A stretch of 64,000 nt of DNA. Source: Burkholderiaceae bacterium. GTDB taxonomy: Bacteria; Pseudomonadota; Gammaproteobacteria; Burkholderiales; Burkholderiaceae. The DNA is taken from contig CANFMT010000004.1 of NCBI GenBank assembly GCA_947448415.1, positions 51,253-115,252 of the forward strand. The letters run 5' to 3'. Positions 9,445-18,442 of this stretch are shown in pieces (positions within the stretch are counted from its first letter, which is position 1; each line of letters opens with the position of its first letter). The notes under the pieces were generated by a model, which ran no database searches, was not told the DNA's origin, and saw only the letters and a program-made list of their open reading frames with translations. A program made the translations under genes and the position numbers.

Positions 9445-10235
9445 GATTGAACTCGTAATGAAACATCGCCAGCGTGAATCGTCATTATTTTATTTTCTTG
9501 CTGCAAGAGGAGTGCCCCTGTTTTATCTACGCCTTTAGCAACCCCGTAAACAGGATCTTTGCCTGAACCAGAAATACATATTGCCTGGTCTTGATAGGCA
9601 TCCCATTTGCTCCATTGCTCTTGATAAAACTCAAATCCTTTTTGATCAAAATGATTGAAGTGGTTTTCAAGAGAGGCAATTAGTTTTAGCCAGAGATATT
9701 CCGTATCAGGCAGTTTGTTTGACGCCCCAAGCAGTTGATCGATGGAGCCAACCTTTTGCCCAGATTCAAGGCTAGCTTCAATAGATTGGGCATTTTGTAA
9801 ATTCAGACCAATGCCAACAATCATCCAAGTCGACTCCCCGGGCTTAGCTTGCCCCCCTTCAATGAGGATGCCGCCAAGCTTGGCATTATTTAGCAATAGG
9901 TCGTTAGGCCACTTTAGGCGCATACCGGCACGATAAAGATCATCTTCAGTTAGTCCGCATGCTTGCGCTATGCCAGAAATGACTGCTAGACCAACCAAAA
10001 GACTCAGGCCAGTTAGTTCTGCCGGAGTTCTTTTGAATGGGAATGCGAAGGAAAAACAGATTGAATCTTTGGGGGTAGCAAGCCAAGCGCGTCCCGCCCT
10101 ACCTTTACCCGCAGTTTGTTTATGGGCAATTCTGGCTACTGGATCAATGAGTTGGCCTGCACGCCAACGCTCCAAAAGATCATCATTGGTAGACCTGGTT
10201 TCATTTACTCGCTCAAGGATGCAATTAGCAGTCAT
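9441..10235 (-). CDS. birA: Biotin--[acetyl-CoA-carboxylase] ligase, monofunctional
   Basis: Attaches biotin to the BCCP subunit of acetyl-CoA carboxylase. The 264 residues hold the catalytic domain only: the biotinyl-AMP loop is in KQTAGKGRAGRAW (about 39-51), then LKWPNDLLLNNAKLGGILIE, then the C-terminal SH3-like cap. There is no N-terminal helix-turn-helix, so it cannot be a BirA-type repressor of biotin genes. The ATG at 10235 has a TACAAT hexamer exactly 6 bases upstream and no Shine-Dalgarno, so a leaderless transcript is predicted. Confidence 0.94.
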   Translation of the reverse strand: MTANCILERVNETRSTNDDLLERWRAGQLIDPVARIAHKQTAGKGRAGRAWLATPKDSICFSFAFPFKRTPAELTGLSLLVGLAVISGIAQACGLTEDDLYRAGMRLKWPNDLLLNNAKLGGILIEGGQAKPGESTWMIVGIGLNLQNAQSIEASLESGQKVGSIDQLLGASNKLPDTEYLWLKLIASLENHFNHFDQKGFEFYQEQWSKWDAYQDQAICISGSGKDPVYGVAKGVDKTGALLLQQENKIMTIHAGDVSLRVQS

Positions 10236-10241
10236 TTCGCC

Positions 10242-10247
10242 ATTGTA
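10242..10247 (-). promoter_or_regulatory. Putative -10 element of birA (leaderless)
   Basis: On the minus strand TACAAT is followed by GGCGAA and then the birA ATG. A start site 6-7 bases after the -10 falls on the A of ATG. There is no ribosome binding site. I see no good -35. Confidence 0.5.
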
Positions 10248-10260
10248 GAAAGGTCTGACC

Positions 10261-10266
10261 TAGAAT
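10261..10266 (+). promoter_or_regulatory. Putative -10 element of the vanZ-like gene (leaderless)
   Basis: TAGAAT, six bases (TGTGGA), then the ATG at 10273. It has the same 6-base spacing as the divergent birA element 13 bases away. Confidence 0.5.
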
Positions 10267-10272
10267 TGTGGA

Positions 10273-11367
10273 ATGCATCAAAAAGAACAGCGTCCACGTA
10301 AGTTTGTCTGGCCCCTTCAGGCCATGCCGCTAGCTAGGGCTATGAGCTTAAGTTACGCGCTATTAATCATCTATGTCAGTCTAAATCCATTTGATTTTGA
10401 CTTTCAAAATGGGATAACGGCTTGGGCTTGGGTAAACGCTCCTTTGCCTCGTTTCTTCACTGTATTTGATGTTTCAGTCAATATTCTGGCTTATATTCCG
10501 TTTGGATTTTTGCTGGTTTTTGCTGCGTATCCACGTTGGCGGAATTTTGTCGCCTTAGGCTTAGCATTAGGGCTGAGTGCAGGCCTTGCTTTCTCTGTCG
10601 AGTCTTTGCAGTCTTGGCTGCCAACCAGAATACCGAGCCAAATGGATTGGTGGGCTAATGTATTTGGCGGTCTCTTGGGCGGATTATTGGCAATCCCCTT
10701 GGGTCCTCAGTGGTTGTCGGGAAGCGCTATTCGCCGCCGTTTTGATCAGTGGTTTGGGCTCAATTGGGCTGCGTGCGCTCTTTTCTTATTATTCCCTTGG
10801 TCTCAAATCTATCCTCAGAGTTCATGGTTGGGAACGGGAGTGTGGGGACATGCCATTTTTGGCTCAATTGATTGGGGAACAACTGTTGTTAACCATGTCG
10901 CTCAAGAAACACTTATTACTGCACTCTGCTGGCTAGGAGTAGCTTTACTACTTTCATTGGGTCTGAGGTCAAAGGCGCCTCAGTGGCGCATTCTGAACGG
11001 TCTGCTTATTTTCACTGTAGCAATTAAAACTTTATTTACTGCTCTTCAGTTTGGCGCAGAGTTTGGTTTGATATGGTTCACGGCGGGGGCGCTATGGGGA
11101 ATGGCTTTGGCCAGCATCTTGCTTCGTTGGGCATTAAAACTAAGTCAAATAGCCAAATTTTGGCTGGCTTTGTCTTGTCTTATTAGTGCCACTATCGCAA
11201 TCAATATCTTGCCTGATAATCCTTACTTCGTATTGACCTTACGACATTGGTACCAAGGACGCTTATTGCACTTTAATGAATTAATGCAGTGGGTTTCGGT
11301 GGTATGGTTACCAGTAGCTTTGATATGGATGATTCGTAACGTTACTGAATTTAAATCGCAACATTGA
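10273..11367 (+). CDS. VanZ-like integral membrane protein
   Basis: A 364-residue polytopic protein. The N-terminal half fits the VanZ-like family: a first helix near 18-36 (SLSYALLIIYVSLNPFDF), then VSVNILAYIPFGFLLVF and a Q-P/R-rich loop SLQSWLPTRIPSQMDWWANVFGG that matches the family pattern. More hydrophobic helices continue to the end. No enzymatic motif is seen and the function is unknown; the VanZ name comes from teicoplanin resistance and should not be taken as the role here. It is divergent from birA. Confidence 0.78.
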   Translation: MHQKEQRPRKFVWPLQAMPLARAMSLSYALLIIYVSLNPFDFDFQNGITAWAWVNAPLPRFFTVFDVSVNILAYIPFGFLLVFAAYPRWRNFVALGLALGLSAGLAFSVESLQSWLPTRIPSQMDWWANVFGGLLGGLLAIPLGPQWLSGSAIRRRFDQWFGLNWAACALFLLFPWSQIYPQSSWLGTGVWGHAIFGSIDWGTTVVNHVAQETLITALCWLGVALLLSLGLRSKAPQWRILNGLLIFTVAIKTLFTALQFGAEFGLIWFTAGALWGMALASILLRWALKLSQIAKFWLALSCLISATIAINILPDNPYFVLTLRHWYQGRLLHFNELMQWVSVVWLPVALIWMIRNVTEFKSQH

Positions 11368-11371
11368 TGAA

Positions 11372-11377
11372 TATAAT
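11372..11377 (+). promoter_or_regulatory. Putative -10 element of the ferredoxin gene (leaderless)
   Basis: A perfect TATAAT is followed by TTTTCT and the ATG at 11384, a 6-base spacer. The gap to the upstream vanZ-like gene is only 16 bases, so an internal promoter is implied. Confidence 0.5.
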
Positions 11378-11383
11378 TTTTCT

Positions 11384-11692
11384 ATGAGTTTTTCACAGCA
11401 CCTATTTTTTTGTTTAAACCAGCGGAGCAATGGTGAGGATTGCTGTGATCGTCATAATGCGTTTGCTCTCTTTGACTATGCAAAAAAACGAGTGAAAGAA
11501 CTTGGACTATCTGGCCCTGGAAAGATAAGAGTAAACAAGGCGGGATGTCTAGACCGCTGTGCTGATGGTCCTGTAATGGTGATTTATCCATCTGGCGTTT
11601 GGTACACCATGGTGGATACCGACGACGTGGAAGAAATTATTCAATCTCATCTAATCTCAGGTAAACCGGTTGAGCGCCTGCAGTTAGCTTAG
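11384..11692 (+). CDS. Thioredoxin-like [2Fe-2S] ferredoxin
   Basis: A 102-residue protein of the thioredoxin-like ferredoxin family. The likely cluster ligands are the first Cys in LFFCLNQRSNGEDCC (about 10 and 20/21) and the pair in KAGCLDRCADGPV (C-x3-C, about 54 and 58). The C-terminal part YPSGVWYTMVDTDDVEEII is typical. The electron partners are unknown. A perfect TATAAT 6 bases before the ATG suggests its own leaderless transcript. Confidence 0.85.
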   Translation: MSFSQHLFFCLNQRSNGEDCCDRHNAFALFDYAKKRVKELGLSGPGKIRVNKAGCLDRCADGPVMVIYPSGVWYTMVDTDDVEEIIQSHLISGKPVERLQLA

Positions 11693-11745
11693 TGATTTGT
11701 TTTGGTAGTTTGTTTTAGTCATTCATTATTGTTGAAAGTTTTCCC

Positions 11746-12462
11746 ATGAATAGCCGCACAAAAGTCATTCATATTGAAGGTATTGTTGGTTTAATGGAAA
11801 TGTCCATTGACCTTCCAGATGAATTAAAAAGTGATCCAACATTTGCAGTACGTGGTTTAGCTTTAGTTGCACACCCTCATCCTCTGATGGGTGGGACGAT
11901 GGATAACAAAGTTGCGCAAACTATGGCCCGCGCTTTTAATCAGTTGGGTTACGTGAGTGTGCGGCCAAATTTTCGTGGTGTAGGTGGCACAGCTGGCGTG
12001 CATGATGATGGTGTTGGTGAGCTAGATGATTTATTGCATGTGACCGATTGGATGCGAACTCCATCAAGCTGGGGGCAGTTTGAAGCTACTGCTAGTCAGT
12101 CATGGACTGCAAGTGCCAATACCTTGCCCTTAGTGGTATCAGGCTTTTCCTTCGGCAGTTTTGTTGGGAGTCATTTGGTGCAAAGGTTGGCTGAATTGGG
12201 GCGCCCAGCAGAGCGACTGGTGATGGTGGGTAGTGCAGCAGGAAAGTGGACCCTTGCCAATGTTCCTGCGGATACGATTTTGATTCACGGTGAACTGGAT
12301 GAGACGATTCCCTTGATTGATGTTTTAGATTGGGCGCGTCCCCAAGAGTTAACCGTGCAAGTGGTGCCGGGAGCTGATCACTTTTTTCATCGCAGATTAC
12401 ATTGCATTCGTAACATCATCACGGGTGCATGGTTGGGTATGCCCGATCATCGAAAACAATAA
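11746..12462 (+). CDS. Alpha/beta hydrolase
   Basis: A 238-residue serine hydrolase related to the COG2945-type family. It has AHPHPLMGGTMDNKV near the oxyanion region, the nucleophile elbow GFSFG (about 141-145), a putative catalytic Asp in HGELDETIP and His in GADHFFHRR. The substrate is unknown. It lies 53 bases after the ferredoxin and 14 bases before ybeD. Confidence 0.88.
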   Translation: MNSRTKVIHIEGIVGLMEMSIDLPDELKSDPTFAVRGLALVAHPHPLMGGTMDNKVAQTMARAFNQLGYVSVRPNFRGVGGTAGVHDDGVGELDDLLHVTDWMRTPSSWGQFEATASQSWTASANTLPLVVSGFSFGSFVGSHLVQRLAELGRPAERLVMVGSAAGKWTLANVPADTILIHGELDETIPLIDVLDWARPQELTVQVVPGADHFFHRRLHCIRNIITGAWLGMPDHRKQ

Positions 12463-12476
12463 GAGGAATTAAAGTC

Positions 12477-12743
12477 ATGTCAGAAGAAAAGTCACTCATC
12501 GAATATCCCTCACTCTTTCCAATTAAGGTGATGGGTAAATCAAATCCAGAGTATCTGCCTGCAATAGTACATATTGCCAAACAATTTGATCCTACATTTG
12601 ATGAGAGCAAGGTAGAGCAACGACCTTCAAAAGACGGGAATTATTTAGGCATTACTTTACCGATTACGGCTACAAGTCGTGAGCAGTTGGATGAACTGTA
12701 CAGAACCCTCTCTACACATCCATTAGTCAGCATAGTGCTTTGA
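12477..12743 (+). CDS. ybeD: DUF493 / YbeD family protein
   Basis: A small ACT-like regulatory fold protein (88 residues from the chosen start), containing LFPIKVMGKSNPEYL and a C-terminal LDELYRTLSTHPLVSIVL. It precedes lipB, as ybeD does in E. coli. The ORF track begins at 12429 inside the hydrolase gene. I prefer the ATG at 12477 because AGAGGA lies 9 bases upstream and homologues start near here. Its role in lipoylation is not established. Confidence 0.85.
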   Translation: MSEEKSLIEYPSLFPIKVMGKSNPEYLPAIVHIAKQFDPTFDESKVEQRPSKDGNYLGITLPITATSREQLDELYRTLSTHPLVSIVL

Positions 12744-12752
12744 TTTAATTTG

Positions 12753-13397
12753 ATGTCATTTTTAGTAAAACAACTTGGACTAGTGGATTACGCTTCAACT
12801 TATGAGGCGATGCAAGTATTTACTAAAGACCGAAATTCCCAAACCTTAGATGAGATTTGGGTTTTAGAGCATTTACCCGTATTTACATTGGGGCTTGCTG
12901 GAGACGCTAGCAACCTACATTCGCCAAGTAGCCAAATTCCATTGGTGCAAGTCGATCGTGGTGGTGAAATTACTTATCATGGCCCAGGGCAAATCGTGAT
13001 TTATCTCTTGCTTGATCTCAAGCGACTCGGTATTTTCGTAAAAGAGTTGGTATCGCGAATAGAACAGGCCCTGATTGATACGCTGGCAGATTTTGGTATT
13101 GCTGCAGAGAGGCATGCTGGCGCGCCTGGAATTTACGTGGCTGAGCAGGCTGGAGTGACCCAAGAGTGGGTTGGTGCCAAGATTGCGGCTTTGGGTCTTA
13201 AGGTCTCTAAAAGCTGCTCATATCATGGTCTAGCCCTCAATGTGGCTACAGATTTAGAGGCTTTCAAGCGTATCCACCCTTGTGGCTATGAGGGCTTAAA
13301 GACAATCGATATGCAAACCCTTGGGATCAAGGACAATATAGAGACTATTAGCCAAAGGCTTTTGGAGCACCTACAAAAGCAACTAATGCCATCATGA
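12753..13397 (+). CDS. lipB: Lipoyl(octanoyl) transferase
   Basis: Transfers octanoyl from acyl carrier protein to lipoyl domains. Conserved segments are [13 protein letters not shown] (about 67-79), [24 protein letters not shown] with the catalytic Lys/Cys pair, and the family core following it. The track start at 12750 is a TTG immediately before the ATG at 12753, which I take as the start (214 residues). Its TGA overlaps the lipA ATG. Confidence 0.95.
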   Translation: MSFLVKQLGLVDYASTYEAMQVFTKDRNSQTLDEIWVLEHLPVFTLGLAGDASNLHSPSSQIPLVQVDRGGEITYHGPGQIVIYLLLDLKRLGIFVKELVSRIEQALIDTLADFGIAAERHAGAPGIYVAEQAGVTQEWVGAKIAALGLKVSKSCSYHGLALNVATDLEAFKRIHPCGYEGLKTIDMQTLGIKDNIETISQRLLEHLQKQLMPS

Positions 13398-14404
13398 CTA
13401 TAAATAAGCCTGAAACAAAGACGCCTACTGAGGCACGTCAAGACCTGAATTACGATGCGACACGCAAGCAAAAGTCGAGCGAAAAGACTGCGCGCATTCC
13501 AATCAAAATTATTCCCCTAGAAGAAGTTCTAAAGAAGCCTGATTGGATCCGAGTGAAGGCTGCCTCTGGTAATTCTCGCTTTAACGAAATCAAAAAGATT
13601 TTGCGTGAGAACGAATTGGTGACTGTTTGCGAAGAAGCAAGCTGTCCAAATATTGGCGAATGCTTTGGTAAGGGCACTGCAACTTTCATGATCATGGGCG
13701 ATAAGTGCACGCGTCGTTGCCCCTTTTGTGATGTGGGGCATGGTAGACCTGATCCGCTCGATACAAAAGAGCCATCCAATCTGGCTCGCACCATAGCCGC
13801 TCTGAAACTCAATTACGTTGTGATTACTAGCGTTGATCGTGATGATTTGCGTGATGGTGGCGCAATGCACTATGTGGACTGTATTTCTCAATCTCGCGAT
13901 TTATCTCCTAATACGCGCATCGAAGTATTGGTTCCAGATTTTCGTGGGCGCCTAGACAAAGCATTAGATATTTTTTCAGAGCATGCACCCAATGGTTTGC
14001 CAGACGTGATGAATCACAACTTAGAAACAGTGCCTCGTTTATATAAAGAGGCAAGACCGGGCGCTGATTATTTTCATTCCTTAAAGTTGTTGAAAGATTT
14101 CAAAGAGCGCTTCCCCCATGTTCCCACTAAGAGTGGTTTGATGGTTGGGCTTGGTGAAACTGATGAAGAAATTTTGGAAGTAATGCGCGATATGCGTGAG
14201 CACAATATCGACATGCTGACTATTGGCCAATACTTGGCACCATCCGGCCATCACTTGCCAGTAAGGCGCTACGTTCATCCTGACGTTTTCAAGATGTTTG
14301 AAGAAAAAGCTTATGAAATGGGCTTCTCGCATGCGGCAGTGGGTGCCATGGTTAGATCAAGCTACCACGCTGATCAGCAGGCTCAGGGAGCTGGGGTTGT
14401 TTAG
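13394..14404 (+). CDS. lipA: Lipoyl synthase
   Basis: Radical SAM enzyme that inserts two sulfurs into octanoylated proteins. The auxiliary 4Fe-4S cluster ligands are in [13 protein letters not shown] (C-x4-C-x5-C) and the radical SAM cluster in CTRRCPFC (C-x3-C-x2-C). The C-terminal RSSY motif is present ([10 protein letters not shown]). The 336-residue length is slightly longer than E. coli LipA because of a Lys/Thr-rich N-terminus. It is translationally coupled to lipB (ATGA). Confidence 0.97.
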   Translation: MTINKPETKTPTEARQDLNYDATRKQKSSEKTARIPIKIIPLEEVLKKPDWIRVKAASGNSRFNEIKKILRENELVTVCEEASCPNIGECFGKGTATFMIMGDKCTRRCPFCDVGHGRPDPLDTKEPSNLARTIAALKLNYVVITSVDRDDLRDGGAMHYVDCISQSRDLSPNTRIEVLVPDFRGRLDKALDIFSEHAPNGLPDVMNHNLETVPRLYKEARPGADYFHSLKLLKDFKERFPHVPTKSGLMVGLGETDEEILEVMRDMREHNIDMLTIGQYLAPSGHHLPVRRYVHPDVFKMFEEKAYEMGFSHAAVGAMVRSSYHADQQAQGAGVV

Positions 14405-14981
14405 AGGGGTAATAAAAGTTGGCGCCTTGTTGGCAATAACTTTTTTATTTCTAGCCTGTAGTCCAAGATTAGACTGGCGTAGCGTTCAGTCCCCCCAGGA
14501 GAGGTATACCGCTTTATTTCCAGGCAAGCCGGATAAATTAGATCGGCGCATTCCCTATCTGGACCAAGAGTTTTTACAGGTTCTTGAAGCAGTAAAAATT
14601 GATGACGATATTTATTCGATCAGCACCATTCAATTGCCGGCGATGCAGGGCGCTTTGCTAAGTAAGCTTCTTATGCAATTACAGGCTAATTTAATTGATA
14701 GGGCAAAAGCATCTGGTGGTGATGTTGCTGTTGAGGATGTGTTTTATAAAACAGCAGAGAAGCAACGTTTGCCGACCAAAGATTATTTTTTAGATTTGAA
14801 GACTAATGGAAAATCGCAGCAACTCATGCGCGTTCGTTGGATTAATCGAGTTGCGCCAAATGGCGATACTTGGATTTATCAGATCTCAGTGCTGCATACG
14901 AATGCAGGTACGGCAAACGCAAAAACTTTTTTCACTCAAGAAGAGTATGAAAATTTCTTTAGTGATTTCTCTCCAGAGTAA
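14397..14981 (+). CDS. Hypothetical protein, possible lipoprotein
   Basis: I do not recognise the family. The ORF track begins at 14298, 107 bases inside lipA, where the residues are not signal-like. From a TTG at 14397, preceded by AGGGAG at good spacing, the protein begins with a basic stretch and a hydrophobic segment ending LFLAC, an imperfect lipobox, so a lipoprotein is plausible. The remaining 175 or so residues are polar, with [20 protein letters not shown] near the start. The start is uncertain; TTG codons at 14427/14430 are alternatives. It probably shares the lipA transcript. Confidence 0.6.
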   Translation: MFRGVIKVGALLAITFLFLACSPRLDWRSVQSPQERYTALFPGKPDKLDRRIPYLDQEFLQVLEAVKIDDDIYSISTIQLPAMQGALLSKLLMQLQANLIDRAKASGGDVAVEDVFYKTAEKQRLPTKDYFLDLKTNGKSQQLMRVRWINRVAPNGDTWIYQISVLHTNAGTANAKTFFTQEEYENFFSDFSPE

Positions 14982-15021
14982 ATCTAAAGAATTAAATTTG
15001 CTGCAGTACAGTAATTAGCTA

Positions 15022-15276
15022 TTACTGTTTTTCAAGTGCAGCAACTTTAGCTTCAAGCGCTTCTAATTTTTCACGTGTCTTAGCAAGTACCCTAGTTTGA
15101 AGTTCAAACTCTTCACGCGTTACCAAATCCATCTTTTGGAATCCTTGATTCATCATGGCGCGAACATTTTTTTCAATTTCTTGCGCTGGTGAATTGCGGA
15201 TGGCATCCCCCACCTTGTTTTGCATATCGTTGGCAATACGTTGAATCTGTTCGAGGATTTCGCCTGGTTTTTGCAT
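15022..15276 (-). CDS. ubiK: Ubiquinone biosynthesis accessory factor UbiK family (BMFP)
   Basis: An 84-residue protein with an amphipathic N-terminal helix (MQKPGEILEQIQRIANDM) and a long C-terminal coiled coil (TRVLAKTREKLEALEAKVAALEK). This is the UbiK/YqiC architecture with the conserved LVTREEFE motif. UbiK assists the lipid-phase ubiquinone hydroxylation complex in proteobacteria. It is convergent with the putative lipoprotein gene and lies upstream of the torF-glnK-amtB region on the opposite strand. Confidence 0.82.
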   Translation of the reverse strand: MQKPGEILEQIQRIANDMQNKVGDAIRNSPAQEIEKNVRAMMNQGFQKMDLVTREEFELQTRVLAKTREKLEALEAKVAALEKQ

Positions 15277-15397
15277 GATTTGGGTTCGCAGTTCTATTGA
15301 GAGTTGCAGAAAAGATACACATTCATATTTTAAGTTGTATGGGTAAAAATGCCCAAAAGGGGTTAAACCTCCAAAAAAGCCCTAAATTCACCCATCA

Positions 15398-15425
15398 GGT
15401 GCAATATTAAGCACCAATAAAGTGC
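15398..15425 (+). promoter_or_regulatory. GGTGC/GCACC dyads resembling an NtrC site
   Basis: Two overlapping inverted repeats: GGTGC-N8-GCACC (15398-15415) and GCACC-AATAAA-GTGC (15411-15425). The second matches the GCAC-N7-GTGC form of NtrC operators and lies about 115 bases upstream of the torF-like gene that heads the glnK-amtB cluster. I find no -24/-12 sigma-54 element (GG-N10-GC) downstream. Confidence 0.4.
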
Positions 15426-15538
15426 ATTTGCATTATTAGGGGGAATTGTGACAAAGCCATGAACCCTAGGGCATTCAATATCACTCCATGCATTAAGCAT
15501 TTAACCCCTATTTTATTTCTAACAGTAAGGAGTAACAC

Positions 15539-16471
15539 ATGAAAACTTTACACAAAACAGCGATTTCTTCGGCAGCAATTGCTTTGTTGGCTGGATTGTC
15601 ATCAGCAGCTTTTGCGGCTGATGAGCCTGCAGCAGCACCAGAGGTCAGCCCTGTTACAGCAAACGTGACTGTTGCTAGCAACTACATCTATCGCGGTTTG
15701 ACACAAACTAACAACAAACCAGCCATTCAAGGTGGATTTGATTATGCACATGAGAGCGGCTTCTACATCGGTAACTGGAACTCAAGCATTAGCTGGATAA
15801 GCGACGGCTACGGTGGTGGTGGTCAAGGTGGTCATTCTGTTTCAGCTCCTGTTGAGATGGACTTTTATGCTGGCTTTAAGAAAGAACTGATTGGTGAAGG
15901 TTTTGCTACGGACATCGGTGTTCTTCAGTATTACTATCCAACATCAGGTCTTCCATCAAGCCAATCTAATGCATGGGTAACTGGAAATCCAACTTCACGC
16001 CAAGCGTCAGGTACTACACCAAGCACAACAGAGTTGTATGCTGCTCAAAACTTTACATTCGGACCGGTGACCGGTTTTGGCAAACTCTCATATGCCGTAA
16101 CAACTTTGTTTGGTCTCCAACAGTCTTCCGGCGCTTTGTATCCTGATTTAACAGCGAACTACGACACTGGATTCTATGGAATTACTGTGAATGCCCACGT
16201 TGGCTACCAATACGTTCCCAATAACGTAACATCATCTGTAGCTCAAGTTACAGCTGCTGGTAATCCGCGTGCTATGGCAGGAACTTACAATGCAAGTTAT
16301 GCTGACTGGAAGCTTGGATTTACAAAAGACTTCGGCGGTGGCTTATCCGGTACTGCTTACTACACCGGTACAAGCGCGCAAAAAAATGGCAGCTACTACG
16401 TATACGCTACGCCTAACGGTGGCAACCAAGGTCGCGGCAATGCAGTTGTTGCTTTGACTAAAGCTTTCTAA
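15539..16471 (+). CDS. TorF family putative outer-membrane porin
   Basis: A 310-residue outer-membrane protein with a classical signal peptide (SSAAFAAD, cleavage near residue 27). The conserved TorF/Gcw_chp start follows: VTANVTVASNYIYRGLTQTNNKP. The rest alternates hydrophobic and polar residues as in a beta-barrel, with many Gly/Tyr/Trp and a terminal Phe (VVALTKAF). A strong Shine-Dalgarno (AAGGAG) precedes the ATG. Its position in front of glnK-amtB suggests a role in passage of nitrogen compounds, which is inference. Confidence 0.85.
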   Translation: MKTLHKTAISSAAIALLAGLSSAAFAADEPAAAPEVSPVTANVTVASNYIYRGLTQTNNKPAIQGGFDYAHESGFYIGNWNSSISWISDGYGGGGQGGHSVSAPVEMDFYAGFKKELIGEGFATDIGVLQYYYPTSGLPSSQSNAWVTGNPTSRQASGTTPSTTELYAAQNFTFGPVTGFGKLSYAVTTLFGLQQSSGALYPDLTANYDTGFYGITVNAHVGYQYVPNNVTSSVAQVTAAGNPRAMAGTYNASYADWKLGFTKDFGGGLSGTAYYTGTSAQKNGSYYVYATPNGGNQGRGNAVVALTKAF

Positions 16472-16483
16472 TTTCCACTCTGA

Positions 16484-16834
<351 letters not shown>

Positions 16835-16847
16835 AGAGAGGTTCAAA

Positions 16848-18338
16848 ATGTTAACTTGGATGAAACGACTCGTTGCCGGAAGCGCTATGGCTCTGGCTAT
16901 AGGCGCAACTGGTGTCATGGCTACTTCACCGGCATATGCTGCTGATGAAGCAAAAGCCCCCGCTGTAACAGCTCCTGCGGCCGCTACGGCTGCCGCTGAG
17001 GCGCCTGCTGCAGTGCTTTGCTCTGAAAAATGCAATAAAGCAGATATTGCCTGGATGATGGTTTGTACAGCATTAGTGCTGTTGATGACTCTTCCTGGCT
17101 TGGCGTTGTTCTACGGCGGTTTAACTCGCAGCAAGAACATCTTGTCTATCTGCATGCAATGTTTCATGGTCTTTTCTCTGATTACAGTGCTATGGGCTAT
17201 TTATGGCTATAGTTTTGCATTCACGGAAGGCGGAGCATTCGTAGGTGGATTAGATCGTCTCTTCTTGGGTGGTATGAATCCAGAGTCAGTGGCAGCAACC
17301 TTTAGCAAGGGTGTTGTGATTCCTGAGTATGTGTTTATGGCTTTCCAAGCAGTGTTCGCAACTATTACCTGCTGTTTGATTATTGGCTCATTTGCTGAGC
17401 GCGCTAAGTTCTCTGCAATCTTAGTATTCATGGTGATTTGGTTCACATTTAGCTACCTGCCAATCGCTCACATGGTTTGGTTCTGGCCTGGTCCAGATGA
17501 CATCAAAGATGCTGCATCGCTCGAAGCAATTACTGCTCGTGCTGGTTGGTTGTGGCAAAAAGGTGTTCTCGACTTTGCTGGCGGTACTGTTGTGCACATC
17601 AATGCTGCGATCGCTGGTTTAGTTGGTTCCTTTGTTATCGGCAAGCGTTTGGGCTACGGTAAAGAAGCAATGAAGCCACACAACTTAGTTTATGTAATGA
17701 CTGGTGCTGCTCTCTTGTGGTTCGGTTGGTTTGGTTTCAATGCTGGTTCTGCGCTTGAAGCAAATGGCACTGCTGGCTTAGCATTCGTGAATACATATCT
17801 AGCTACTGCCGCTGCTGTATTAGGTTGGTCTGTTGCTGAATGGGTTCTCAAAGGCAAGCCTTCCATGTTGGGAGCTGCTTCTGGTTGTGTAGCTGGTTTA
17901 GTTGCTATTACTCCTGCAGCAGGTTTTGCCGGCCCTATGGGTTCAATCATCATCGGCTTGATCGCTGGCGTAGTTTGCCTCTGGGGTGTTACTGGACTTA
18001 AGAAAATCTTGGGATCAGATGACAGCTTGGACGTATTCGGTGTTCATGGCGTAGGCGGTATTACTGGTGCATTGTTGACTGGTGTATTCGCTGATCCAGC
18101 GTTGGGTGGCTCCGGTATTTGGGACTATGTAGCTAATGCGGTTGCTCCTGATTACTCAATTGCTAGCCAATTGTGGATCCAGGCTCAAGGCGTGATTACT
18201 ACTGTAATCTGGTCTGGCGTTGTCTCTTTCGTAGCCTTCAAATTGATCGATATCGTGATTGGGTTGCGCGTCAAGGAAGAAGAAGAGCGCGAAGGCTTGG
18301 ATATCAGCTCACACGGTGAGACTGCATACGAGTCTTAA
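16848..18338 (+). CDS. amtB: Ammonium transporter
   Basis: Amt/Rh family ammonium channel with about 11 transmembrane helices. The track start (16677) lies in glnK. I use the ATG at 16848, after AGAGAGG, giving 496 residues that begin with a signal peptide (ATSPAYAAD) and an Ala/Pro-rich periplasmic stretch with a Cys pair (CSEKCNK). Helix 1 then starts ADIAWMMVCTALVLLMTLPG. The twin pore histidines are in GTVVHINAA and FGVHGVGGITGAL. Transcription ends at the strong hairpins just downstream. Confidence 0.95.
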   Translation: MLTWMKRLVAGSAMALAIGATGVMATSPAYAADEAKAPAVTAPAAATAAAEAPAAVLCSEKCNKADIAWMMVCTALVLLMTLPGLALFYGGLTRSKNILSICMQCFMVFSLITVLWAIYGYSFAFTEGGAFVGGLDRLFLGGMNPESVAATFSKGVVIPEYVFMAFQAVFATITCCLIIGSFAERAKFSAILVFMVIWFTFSYLPIAHMVWFWPGPDDIKDAASLEAITARAGWLWQKGVLDFAGGTVVHINAAIAGLVGSFVIGKRLGYGKEAMKPHNLVYVMTGAALLWFGWFGFNAGSALEANGTAGLAFVNTYLATAAAVLGWSVAEWVLKGKPSMLGAASGCVAGLVAITPAAGFAGPMGSIIIGLIAGVVCLWGVTGLKKILGSDDSLDVFGVHGVGGITGALLTGVFADPALGGSGIWDYVANAVAPDYSIASQLWIQAQGVITTVIWSGVVSFVAFKLIDIVIGLRVKEEEEREGLDISSHGETAYES

Positions 18339-18356
18339 TTTGTAGATTTACCCCTC

Positions 18357-18384
18357 ACTAGGCGGCCTTGGTTGGGTGCCTAGT
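18357..18384 (+). terminator. Hairpin after amtB (first of two)
   Basis: ACTAGGC and GCCTAGT form a perfect 7-bp stem around a 14-base loop, followed by TTTAA. It could be part of a tandem terminator with the next hairpin. Confidence 0.4.
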
Positions 18385-18390
18385 TTTAAG

Positions 18391-18423
18391 CGCGGGATCC
18401 TCGGATTCCGCGTCTTTCTTTTA
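18391..18423 (+). terminator. Rho-independent terminator after amtB
   Basis: CGCGGGATCC TC GGATTCCGCG forms a long GC-rich stem with one G-T pair, followed directly by TCTTTCTTTT. It ends the torF-glnK-amtB transcript before gshA. Confidence 0.75.
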
Positions 18424-18430
18424 ATAATCT

Positions 18431-18436
18431 TACAAT
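18431..18436 (+). promoter_or_regulatory. Putative -10 element of gshA (leaderless)
   Basis: TACAAT, six bases (GGTGGA), then ATG at 18443. It sits right after the amtB terminator, so gshA needs a promoter here. The GGA is too close to the ATG to act as a ribosome binding site. Confidence 0.5.
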
Positions 18437-18442
18437 GGTGGA

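Noticed and set aside
12429-12476. Longer DUF493 start overlapping the hydrolase gene
   Set aside because: The ATG at 12477 has AGAGGA upstream and fits the family N-terminus.
15277-15538. Sigma-54 promoter for the torF-glnK-amtB cluster
   Set aside because: I looked for GG-N10-GC with TGGCA/TTGCA flanks and found no acceptable match.
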